Shown here: in pieces, positions 11,340 through 24,200 of the stretch | Position numbering within the stretch: position 1 is the first letter of the stretch | How the letters are laid out: every line of letters begins with the position of its first letter | Source: Chrysomallon squamiferum | Taxonomy: Eukaryota; Mollusca; Gastropoda; Neomphalida; Peltospiridae | Direction: 5' to 3' | Length of the DNA stretch: 64,000 bases | Assembly (NCBI GenBank): GCA_012295275.1 | Contig: CM022674.1 | Location: 7,766,409-7,830,408, forward strand | The notes under the pieces: model-generated | Told to the model about the DNA's origin: nothing | Seen by the model: only the letters and a program-made list of their open reading frames with translations | Database searches by the model: none | Program-made: the position numbers and the translations under genes

Positions 11340-14300
11340 GTAAAATATTTAGAAAATGAAAATATCTATCACATCTTCTTCACCAAATGTAATATTATTT
11401 TTATTGTTGTTGTTGTTGCTGGTGCTGCTTCTGCTGTTGTTGTTGCTGCTAAAAACGAATAAAACGTTTATAAATAGTTGATTTTTCAAGATTTTAATCA
11501 TTAACAAAAATGATATATTTACCGTCATTATTTTATTTTTTTAGGATGTGTTTCCACATTTTCCTAAATTAGTTTTGATTTATGTCAGAGTTTATGTAGA
11601 CTTGTGCACTTTTAGTAGCTACAAGCATGTAATATTTCACTTGATTTATTATCCATCTTTCCATACTTCATCCGTGTACCTGCCATTCTCTGTAGAGTTA
11701 TCCCTCTTCCACCGTACTGTTAATAGAACTTTAATTATTCGACAAGTCTTTGCAGATTGTTAAAACATGTTTTCTCTCAACAATGAAAAACATGCGGGTA
11801 TACAACATCAGTTATGTCCCTTTGTCGTCTGACAGTTATGTCCCTTTGTCGTCTGACAGTAGTGTCCAAATTCAGAACAAGAATCTAATTATCTCCACAA
11901 AAAACTTGAATCAAGAATAGTAAAGAAAACAAAAGATAAATGTAATTTTATTTTCTTCAGAGGGAAACAATCTTGGTGTAATTTTGTTTTCTTTATAACA
12001 AATTATTAATTTGTATTTAAAAATAACCATAATGATAATCTAAGACTAATCATATTTTGTAGCCTATACTTAGTGTAACTAGTTTTTGTATGTTTTACAC
12101 TGTGATAGATATATAACATTTTACGATCTTTAGAACATAATGATTATCATCATCATCAACTCACAAGAACAATATTATGTAATTTTTAGGCTGTGTTCAT
12201 GATGCTGTTTTATGTGATGTTTGCGAAATGAATCCTATAGAAGGTATGCGATGGAAGTGTTCTACTTGTCATGACCTTGACCTTTGCACTCAGTGTTACA
12301 TGAGTGGGAAACATGATCTTAGTCATCCTTTCCTTCTGCAACAAACACAGACATCTCCACTGTAAGTCACCAAAACTGATAGAACGTGAAAACCAAAAAA
12401 ATTTAAAATATATTTTTAACAATTTTTCACATTAATTTTATTTTGAATTTAATACCACTGTATTTTCTCATATGATTTAAAAAAAGTATGTATTGTTGCT
12501 TAATAGTATTATTTACTTGTAATCTTTTCACTAATATATATATTAAGTTTCAATTTGTATGATATGTACAGGAGTGTACAGATAGACATGTCTCAGTCAG
12601 AACATGTTCATTTCTGATTTTCAGAGTGCCTGTAAATTCACGAAAAATGCTAAAACCAGAAACTCTACATGGAATTTTGCTAGGTGCTACTGTTAAGAGA
12701 GGGTTACATTGGAAGTGGAGTGATCAGGATGGTAAGAGTTTTCTCAGAAAAGAGCTCACAGTGAGTTAAATAGTGCACTTCTTACTCTGTTACATACATT
12801 TATGATAAAATTAGAGTTTTAAAAAGAAATCACAATTAAAAGAATTTACACCAAGAAGTTCAGTAATCATAAGACTGATTTTTTAAATCTTTGAGTTATT
12901 ATTTATCAGTATACTGTTTTTGATTGGTGTTTTATTTCAGGAACTACATATGTTCCTCTATATTTAATAATGTGATACCTACTGAAGTAATCTTACAGAA
13001 ATATTACAAATAAGAGTGGTCAACATTTCAATGAAATTGTAGAAAGAAAATATTTATTAAAGTGGTAAAGTCTGTGTGCTGCAAACCCACCTAAGACATT
13101 AAAGTCCTCGTAAATATTGAGCTCACTCAGTAATATAATCATGGATCAAAATGGACAAGTAATATTTCTGTCACCTGGTATGATAGGAGTTCAAACATGA
13201 TGTGACATAAACTGTATGGTGGCATAGCAACAAAAATAACAGTTGAAGTGTGATTAACTTTCCCCTATAATAATTGTGACAATAAACATCACACTATTTT
13301 GTAATCATAAAGGTAACTAATTACACTGATTTCTTTTAAGTTCCTTTAACAAATATCTTTTTCTGCTTAGAAAATAATGAAATCTGAAATTTGAAAGAAT
13401 CTGTCTTGCATCTTTTTGAAGAGAATTTTATTTAATTTTGTTCTTCAAATTTAGGTGGCAGTAAAGGAACTGGAGATGTCATACGTTTAGTAAAGTGGGG
13501 AAGAAATAGTTATCGAGGTGGTGTTGATGTTAAATGGCAGAACGGTTCAGTGAATACCTACAGATGTGGAGGAGAAGGTTGCATGGATCTCATTCTGATT
13601 GATGGGAAAAAAGACATGCATTACTTTCCACAGCATCTTCCTGTGTTAGGTGTGCATCTTCAATTATAAACTATACTAACAACTATAATATCAAAGTGAT
13701 AAATTAACAAACTAATTAAAAACTATACTAACAACTATAATATCAAAGTGATAAATTAACAAACTAATTAAAAACTATTTTTTTTGATCTGCACAAATCA
13801 TCCTGAGTTTTAATAATATTAGTTAATTCTAAAAGAAGCAGTAATAGATGTAGCACAGATGATTTTAATACTTTTTGAGTTTTATTTTAATACCATTTTT
13901 ACTTTGATTAAATAAAAATAGCAATAATGATGATGCAGGTGATTAGATTATGATGAAGATAAGATATTAACTAAAGTATTTTGTGGGTTTAGATGTGAGA
14001 AGTCAGTCAGAATGTCAGCTGAAACCTGGAGACAAGGTACGAGTGGATATAGATCCCAAAATAATGAAGAAAATTATGTCAGAAACTGAGGGAATGTGGA
14101 ATGAAAATATATCTGATGTTTGTATTTATTTACTTTATTTAATTATAACATAAAACTAATTTATTCATTAGAATTAATACATAATAAAAAAGATATCTAT
14201 CTATCTATCTATATATATATAAAAATTATGCAAGTATGTTTCTTCTGCACTCAACTGTGTTTTGTCATTCAAATAAACAATTTTCATATTTTAAATTTGT

Positions 14301-17300
14301 CTGTCTGTTTCTGACTGAAGGATAAAAACATTTTTATTTATTGTTTTGTTTTATTGATTCTATTTAGTGTTGGGTTGTTTGTTTTTTAAATTGTATTTAT
14401 TATTATTTTTCATTTTTTTTAAAGTATTTGCCACTGCTTGGGAACAGTCACTGAAATAGTAAACTCAAGAACAGTTAAAGTTCAGTATGAGGATGCACAG
14501 TCATGGTATTTCTATATATCAATGTTAACTAAGGTATTTACTTAATTTTAAATTAAAATGTACATACCTTTGTTTCATGTTGTTTTCTTTATATATAATT
14601 AAAAAAATATTGATACAGTCTTTATTTTTTATTTAATTTTGAAAGGTAAAGAAATATTTTTTTTTCATTTTAATTTATAAAGAGTTCTATTTATATTCTT
14701 TTTCTTTATTTTTAATTTAAAAGTATCTATTTCTAACATCTTTTTTTTTACATTTTTTATTTATTTTCTGTAAAGAAATTCCATTTTGTGTTGTTCTCTT
14801 TATTTATTTTTATAAGTATTTATACAGATTCATTTATTTTCTCTGTTGGTTTTAAAAGTTAAAAAATCTCTACAAATCTGAATCTTCTATATGTATTTTT
14901 TTAATATAATCTATCTAACATCTATTCTTTTCTTTTTTCTTTTTGAAATAAGAAAAAGTTATGTGTTTCACATCTTCTGTTTTCACTTCTTTCAGATTCA
15001 CTCATTTTCTGTTGGTGAGACTGTTCAAATTCTGGAAAACATCAATGACGTTCAGAAGCTGCAGGAAGGACATGGTGGCTGGAATGATGAAATGGAAAAA
15101 GTATAAATTTATTTTAATCTTGATTTCATTTCAAATTGTTTCAAAAACTGTTTAGCAGCACTGAGTCACAATCACAACATGAAATTTGTTTAGTCAATTT
15201 AATTATTATGATTAGTACAATTATTCATTTATTTTTTCAGTTTATTTCTTTCTAAGATGTAAAGTTTATATTTTTCACAATGAAAAATAAAATTATTTTA
15301 TGTTTTGCTTATTAAAAGTCAAACATCATAACACAATCACAACATGACATCATGTATAACCTAACTAGGTTGTATGAGTTACTTTCTGTTACTTAAAATA
15401 ATTATTAATGTGGATTTGATGCCAGGCTCTTGGTGAATGTGGAATCATTGAAGCTGTTGATGATGATGGTGACCTGAAAGTCAAAGTAGGAGAAGAGCAG
15501 TGGGTGTTTAGTCCTGTGTGTTGTCAGTATGTAGAGTCAGCTGACGAGAATGAATCAAAATCAGCAAAACGCCAGGTATCACAGACACCAATGGAGATAC
15601 TCTCTGGTGGTAAGTAAAAGTGTCAGTTGTATTATTAGTAACAGATTCTTCATGTTAAAACAGAACTGTTCAAGAGACATGAATTAGAATTACAGTCAGT
15701 ATCATCTGATGTAAAACTGTTTTGTTGAAAATAACATGGGATGTCATATATAGGCAGTTAACTAAAAACAACATGTAATAAAGTTTATCAGTCTGAATAG
15801 ATATCATTAACAAATAGCCTGGGATCATGAACAAAAAAGACCTGCTTGCTATAATTATGATGAATTGGTACCTCCTGAGATGTAGTCCTCTTAGTCTGTT
15901 TTCATTTACAAAGAACTAGACAAATTCCTATCTCAGTATATTGATCATTACTTAAATTAATGTTCATTTCTGATGTCATTAAAACTGACAAACAACAGAC
16001 AGAATGAAAAATAAAACAGTAAAATAAAATAAAAACAAAGAAAAATTGCTGCAAATAAATAAATATGCCATATCCAAATTTCATTCATTTTTGAAAATGA
16101 GCTGGAGTGATAATTTAAAAAAAACATGAAATTTTTTCTTTATCACTGATATGTATTTTTTTAACACTTTCAGACATTGGGGATAACATTAGTGAAATGA
16201 TTTTTAAAGCTGATACTGCAGGGAGATAAGAAAAGTTTACCTGAACGTCTTATGGAAGCAGCAGCACAGGAAGACATCAAAACTGTAAAAGAAATTCTTT
16301 CCAGTAATCCTAGTTTGGTAAGATCTTTTCCATAACTCTAGTTTCAACAGATATTTTTTCCCCAACCTCTAATTTGGTATCTTTTCTATAGTCACAATTT
16401 TTCAACATCATTTACAAAATCCTTGTTTGCTAACATCTTTCCCATAATACCAGTTTGGTAAGATATTTTCCCATAATTCTAGTTCTGTAATAGTCCAAAG
16501 TCCTAGTTTGTTAATATCATTTCCTATAATCCTATTTTGATCAGATTAAGTAACATCCTTGTCATAGTTCTAATGTCATAGCAATTGTTTCCATAATACT
16601 GTTTAAAAATATGCATTCTTATACCACATACAATTTTTTTTCATATGAAATTTGTCGAACATTGCTTGGTAAGAAATTACAAGATTTCCTTTTTTAAGTA
16701 TTCATGTGTTTACATGATTCATCAGTAAAAGATATTTCATTCCCTCCTAGATTTGTACATGATAAATTCAAAGTTATCTCAAATTAGTGTTAAATCAAAT
16801 ATTTGTGACATGTATACTGAAGAGATTTTCATCAAAGTGTGTTGACTCTATAATTATGTACAGTTTTAAACACAAAAGTTAAATCAGTTCAAGGTAACTG
16901 TCATTAATCATCAAACTAAGATTACTGAGGTAGTTTTCTTTTTCTATATTTTATCTTTATTTTTTTCAGACTACATATTTGGGGCATTTTGTAATGCACA
17001 AAATTTTAAATATATATAATAAGAGAAATGATGGTCAGAAATAAAACATTTTTATTCCATAATGAAAGGTTTTATTAAGAAAAGGTGTATACATATATGC
17101 AGGTGAATGAGATTGTGGATGGAAACAGTCCATTACAACTGGCTTGCTACACAGGTAGCAGTGAAGTTGTGAAAATTCTCTTATCATATAAAGCTGATCC
17201 AAATCTGGTTGATGAAGAAGGAGACACTGCTCTTCATTTTGCTGTTTCTCAGTAAGTTAAACTTTACATAACATCACTTCAGAGGAAGTTAAATCTGTAT

Positions 17301-18240
17301 ACAACATATCATTTCATTTAGCTGCTTTAGAGTAAGATTAAAACAACTCTTTCTTAAGCTGTTTATCAGTAAGTTAAATCTATATTTTTATATAACACAT
17401 CACTTCACCATGTGGTTTCATAGTAAGTTAAATATGTACCTTTAAATTATCACATCATTATTCTCTTTAATGCTGTAATTATACATTAAGTTATATATCT
17501 GTCTTTATATTAGATCATTTCATAATGCTGTTTTACTAATTTATATCTGTATTTTTATATAACATTACTTCATAATGCTGTTTTACTAAATTATATCTGT
17601 ATCTTTATATTACATCATTTCATAACGCTCTTTTACTAAGTTATATCTGTATCTTTACATAACATCATTTCATAATGCTGTTTCATTAAGTTATAGCTAT
17701 ATCTTTATATAACATCATTCCATAATGCTGTTTTACTAAATTATATCTGTATCTTTATATAACATCATTTCATCATTCTGCCTCACAGTAAGTTAAATGT
17801 ATATTTTTATCTAGCATGTCACTTCACCATGTGGTTTCACAGCAAGTTAAATGTATATTTTTATCTAGCATGTCACTTCACCATGTGGTTTCACAGCAAG
17901 TTAAATGTGTATCTTTAAATTATCACATCACTATTCTCTTTTATGTAACACAGATAAACATTGTGTTGTTTCATGATAATTATGTTTTTCAGAGGCAAAG
18001 ATGAAATTGTGAAAATCCTAACTGATAAAGGTGCTGACATGAACAAAAATGAATAAAAAAGGACTGACACCATGTCACCAAGCAGTGACTGCAAACAATA
18101 CAGAAATTGTGAAAATTCTCACTGACAAGGGTTGTGATGTTAACACACAGGTTATATATGTATTCATTTTCATTTTTTAAGATGTCACATATTTTCTTTT
18201 TATTTATTCAAAGGTGTATATGCATGTGTATGTGTGTGTC

Positions 18241-18272
<32 letters not shown>

Positions 18273-21200
18273 TGAGAGAGAGAGAGAGAGAGAGAGAGAT
18301 TAATTTTTAATACAATGACACAGTATATTTTTCCTCAGTATCTTGTACCTGTATTTTCAACTGAAGTTCACAAAACACATTTAAATATATATTTATTTAA
18401 TTTTGAACCTTGATTCTAATTATATTATAGAAAAAACAACACAGAAACCCACCTAAATTGCAAAAATGCCCTTTTCTAATTATTATTCCTGTTTGCAAAT
18501 TTTGCATTGATACATTTATTCTTGTAGCTTTATAATAAAGTTTTAACTTTGTATTGCATCTGTTAATTGTCAGTTTATTGTGATTTATAAAATTATTTCT
18601 TAATAATATAATTTTACATAATTATTTTTGAAAACATGATCTCTAATATTATGTAAACATTGAGTTTGTTCTGACAAAAGGACAATGATGGAGACACTCC
18701 ACTCCATGATGCTATGGATAACTACCCAATTTGTGAGATGTTGATGAAGGTGAAGAAAATTAGATGTGACATTTTCAACAGTGAGGGGATGTCTGCTTTT
18801 CATGTGGCTGTAATGAATAATAAAGAAAAGTATGTACAGCTTTCAGCTGTCAAGTCAGTCAGTTGCCTTTATCAGAATTTTTTAAAGATTTTATTATTAT
18901 TATTATTATTATTATTTTAAACTTTGTAGTCACATATCATTAAGATGATCTCTATAAAGTATCATCATGAAACAAATTTTAAACAACTTAGCTAATTAGA
19001 ATATTAATTGTACCTGAAACAAACCATTTATAGTCTTGGCTGTACTTGAAGAACATTCTGATATGTGAACACTCTTTGCTTTTGTTTTTTATTATGTCAT
19101 TGTCTTTCATGTAATCCTAGGTTTATAATTTGTATGATGTAACCACAACCTGAAAATAAATAAAAGTAAAGTTGTACAATGATTTCTTAGAAACAAAATT
19201 GAAAACGAGAACATTCTTAAAATGACCAGTAACTGCACCACCTCCTTGAATGAGGCACCTTGTTTGTTGTGAGATGTGACATGTGAAGTGGATGATGGGA
19301 TCCTGGTGGTTGAGTCATGATTGATGTCTGCAACTAAGATACATTGCCACTGACAATTATTCACTTTGGTCCAGAGTTCATGCAGCTAACAGCTATTGAT
19401 TTGTTTAATTTTACTAGGAACAAAGATGGTACTACTTATCTGTATCTGTCATTCCCTGAGGCTAGAAAAATGTTGAATAATCTTCATAATTAGTAGCACT
19501 TGTCATATGCTGCTGTTATTAGACTAACTTAACATGGTCAAATGAGGATAAATTTAAAAAGATTTCTGACATTCAGAAAATAAAGAAATGGAATGTTAAA
19601 GTAAAGACAGTTTATTCTAAATCAGTACAGATCTCTAAAGATTCTAAGAATCTTTCAAGAGGCTCATCAGGCTCCCTGGATTGGACCCACTTTTGATGAA
19701 TTAGTTGTTAAATATAATCCCATTTTTTCAGAAAACTTCCCCCAAAGACACTAATATTGTTAGTCACAAATTCAAGGAAATCAAAAACAGAGTCTCCAAG
19801 AAAGTTTTCTTTCTTGTTAATGAAAATATTTCCCAGAGTAAAGTTGCATAAAATACTAAATTTATTGGCTGTAGTCATAAAACTATGTGTTCAGTTTCAG
19901 TTTTAACCTTAAGGACCTTCAAGATCTCGTAGACCAACTCCTGTCCCCTTTTATTCTGATGGGAGATTTCAGTCATCATCACATTTTGTAGGAATATGAA
20001 GAAGGTGAATAACAGAGGTAAATAATTGGAAGATTTAATTCTCTAAAAAGATTTGATTCTTTTCAATGATAACAGCCATACATATTTTCACTCTATAAAT
20101 GGTACAGTCACTTCCATAGCTCTGGCCCTTTGTAATTTGTCTCTTTTTCTTGATTTCTCCAGGAAAATTGGTCCAAATCCTTCTGGTGGTGTCCACGTTT
20201 TTATTTATTTATCAGAATGATGGACAATTTCTTTCCTTGAAGAGTTCAAAGATGGATGCTGATGAAGGATTTAGGATCAATTCTGGCATCTATGCAGCAT
20301 CATCTGCACCAATCTTATTACAGAATTTGATGATCACATATGCTTGTTTACTTCCATCTTGAAGGACATTTCAGAAGAAACTATTCCTAAAACTAATGTT
20401 TCAATAAACCATGGTTTACTAATATTTGAAGAGATGCACTCAAAGAGCACTACAGAGCCCTAGAAAGGTTCATAGGTCTTATCACACTGGTAGAGCTAAG
20501 GCATGGGGAGATGTCTGGCTCATTAAGAAGACATCTTGGAGTAATTATGAATTCCAACATTATTTCCCAAACATCAGTAAAATGTGTAGAATAGGATTTG
20601 AAAAATTGCTGGAAAGTAACACTATCTACCATTTGTTGTGTCACTGCAAATGTATTGGCAAATAACTTTTCTCATAAATTTTCTTATTTTTAAGAAAGTA
20701 ATAAAGCTGAAAAGCATACTGTTAATTTTTTGTCTCAAACTTTTGAAGTACACGACAGTCCCTTCTCAGTAGAAGAGTTGCAGGTTGCTCTATGATGCTT
20801 CAACAGGCACAAACAAAATACACTACTAATTACTTAAACATTTACCAAGCTCTTCTAAACATTTTAATGAAATCTGGATTTTCTGGACTTTCCTTCTGAC
20901 TGGAGGATGGTTATAGTAATTCCTGCTCCAAAGGCTGTTAAGAATCCATCAAGTCCTGCTAATTATTACCCTGTTTCCTTGACAAACTGCATCTGTAAAA
21001 CAATGAAATGAATTATCAGTTGCAGATTTGTCTGGTTTCTTTATTACTAAAATGCAGCATGGGTTCATGTCCAGATGTAACTCAATTGATCAACTTGTTG
21101 GATTTGAAATATTTTGCAGGGAAATATTCATCCACAATAAACATCTAGTTTCAGTGTGTTTTGATTTGGAGAAAGCTTATGATGTAGTGTTGAAGAATGG

Positions 21201-24200
21201 TATTATGAAGGACTTCCACAGCTTCATTCTAAGTGGTCACCCTCCTATTTTTATAGATAACTTTTTTTAAAAGATTTTTAAAAATCTTGGATGACATCTA
21301 CATTTTCAGTTTGCAGCACAAGAGATGGGTGTAATTCAGGATAGTCAAAAACTATATTTTCAGTGAAAATTAACAGCATCACTCAGTGTTTAAAACCTGG
21401 TATTGATTGTTCTTTCTGGTTTGCTACAGATCATCCAAATTAATGGCGTCCAGGGTCAGCTGCAGCTTTGCATGAATAAACTTCAGCAATGGGCAACAGA
21501 TAATGGTTTTAGTTTTCAAAGACAAAGAGAGTCTGTATGCATATCTGCCATAAAAAAGATCTACATTTAAACCCACAACTATGTCCAAATCCTGTTGCGG
21601 AAAAGTTTGAGGTTTATATTTGGAAGGAGGTTATCCTTGGTACTCCATCAAAAATATGTTCAAAATACCTTAAAGACCCTGAGTATTTGAAAAATTACAG
21701 GCAGTAATGAATGCTCCTACTTTGTAGATCTTTTGTAAGGTCTAAATTGGATTATGGATTCAATGAATAATGCCATAACTGTTACTCACAAATGTATATA
21801 TACAGCCAAAATCTTAGACTTTGTTTTGGAGTGTTCAGACTTTGTATTGGAGAGAGCTTGTACCTGTAGATAGTTCTAAAGCCCGGGAACTGATATAAAA
21901 AAAAAAGGCATCCTCATCCAAATGTTTGCAGACTGACTATTTCTGCTATATAGTATGAAGATAAAATCATTACCAAAACATCCTACTTGAAATGCAGTTT
22001 CTGATAACAAATATATATTTGATGTGAGGCCAAGTGCCATTCCTATTTTTTGATTTTGTATCATGCAGTATTTAATCTGCTGCAAGAACTGATTTCTCTG
22101 ACATTTTGGAAACATATTACATATATTTTTTTTAACCATCTTGTTTCAAGCCATCAAAGACTGTGCTACATTTGGTGCATTCGAAATGGAAAAAAAAAAA
22201 TTGTTCAGATGCATCTCTATATCAGCAACTTTTAGTAGACATTCCAGGAAGATACTGTGACTGCATTTCTATCAGTTCAGATGAATCACCTGGATGGGAA
22301 TTCTGTGATGTGCAGTGTTTTTTGCATCAGACATTGACATTTCCATGAGATTGCTGGATTCAGTATGTTTATTACTGTTGAAGTTTGGGCAGACTTTAAA
22401 GCCCTGGAACTAATAAAAAAAGGCTTCATCCCAATATCTTATTTAATTGACACATTTTTTTGTGTCTCCAAGTTTACAACACATGAAGCTGGAACATCCC
22501 TTAATTGGGATAGTGATACAAAGATGTGTATTTTTTAATTTTTCCAATAAAGACATGAGTTTTTGTTGAGTACCAAGCCATGTTAACATAAAGGGTAATT
22601 ATTTTAAACACCACATGAGACAGTATATTTTTATACAGTTTTACCATTTAATTGTATATATAAATAATTTTTATACCTCTGTCTGACACAATAGCTAAAT
22701 TGTTTTATGACCTGGGATGTCATTAAACATTCACTCATTCACTGATTTGTAGACTCAAATGACTACTTATTGTCAATACATTCAAACAGTACTAGACTAT
22801 ATTGTTAGCAATCTAGTAAATAACACTTTTTTGATCTCATTCTTATACATTAATGCTGTTTGATTTCTGAAAGTGTGGTAAGTGAAAAAAAAACAAAAAA
22901 AAAACATGGTTTTTCCTTATATTGTTGATAATTATTTGAAAATTGATACAAAATATTTTTTCTTTTAATTTCAGGTTAGTGGAACTGATATTTAAAAACC
23001 AGCCATCAGTTGTCAACCTAAAGACAAAGAAAGGAGGATACACTGCACTGCACATTGCAGTTATCAATGGATACAGGTCTCTTGTCAGCTGTCTTCTTAG
23101 TAAGGTATTCATTTTCATTAAGAGATAAATGATGAATTGCTATTATTTTATTTATATCTAGTAGGAGCACAATGAATGATTGGTCTTCTATTATACTATT
23201 TTTATATCCAGTAGGAACATCAAGATGGATTTATTTTCATTACTTTATTTATATCTCTAGCAAGAACATCAAGATGGATTTATTTTCATTACATTATTTA
23301 TATCTAGTAAGAACATCAAGATGGATTTATTTTCATTACATTATTTATATCTAGTAAGAACATCAAAATGGATTTATTTTCATTACTTTATTTATATCTC
23401 TAGCAAGAACATCAAGATGGATTTATTTTCATTACATTATTTATATCTAGCAAGAACATCAAGATGGATTTATTTTCATTACATTATTTATATCTAGTAA
23501 GAACATCAAGATGGATTTATTTTCATTACATTATTCATGCATATCTGCAGTAGGAACATCAAGATGGATTTATTTTTCATTAATTATTCATATCTCCATT
23601 AGGAAACATATAACATTTTTATTTTCTCAGAAAGTTAAATCTTTATCTTATTCTAGACCTATCACTGCCTATATTTAACTTTTGATGCTGCTTCTCATAA
23701 GGATTTAACATTGTGTTTTAGGGAAAAGCTGATGTAAATGTTAAGGATAACAGTCACCAGACACCTCTTCATCTGGCTATGATCAGGAAATCTTTGCCTA
23801 TTGTTGACGTTCTTCTTTTCACAAGTGAGATTATGTTAAAGTTATTTTTTCTGCTTACCTATTGCTTATTTCTTAGGATATTTTTCAGTGTGTGTGTTTG
23901 TTTAGTTCATGTGTCTGTGTGTCACTATGTCAGTGGATGGGTCTGTGTGTCACTATGTCAGTGGATGGGTCTGTTTGCATCTGTATGTGTATATGTAAGT
24001 GTCCACATCTGTGTCATAGTCTGTGTTAGTATGTGTCTGGGGTAGGGGGTGTGAAAATGTACTATAATTTTGCTCTTATTTTTTGATAGATGCAGATGTA
24101 AATACTCAGGATATCAATGGAAATACACCATCACATTTGGTTCTTAAAAAACCTTCCTTAAAATTGCTAGTAAGTTATTTAGGAAAGAAAAATATTAATT

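Noticed and set aside
19107-19364. 85-codon minus-strand frame in copy B intron 12
   Set aside because: No recognisable motif, no splice context, and sequence near the LINE 5' end.
21028-21270. Reverse-transcriptase frame as an active gene
   Set aside because: The surrounding LINE has many stops and frameshifts in both the endonuclease and C-terminal parts.
23210-23590. Evenly spaced repeats resembling a CRISPR array
   Set aside because: Units are contiguous tandem repeats with no unique spacers, in an animal intron.
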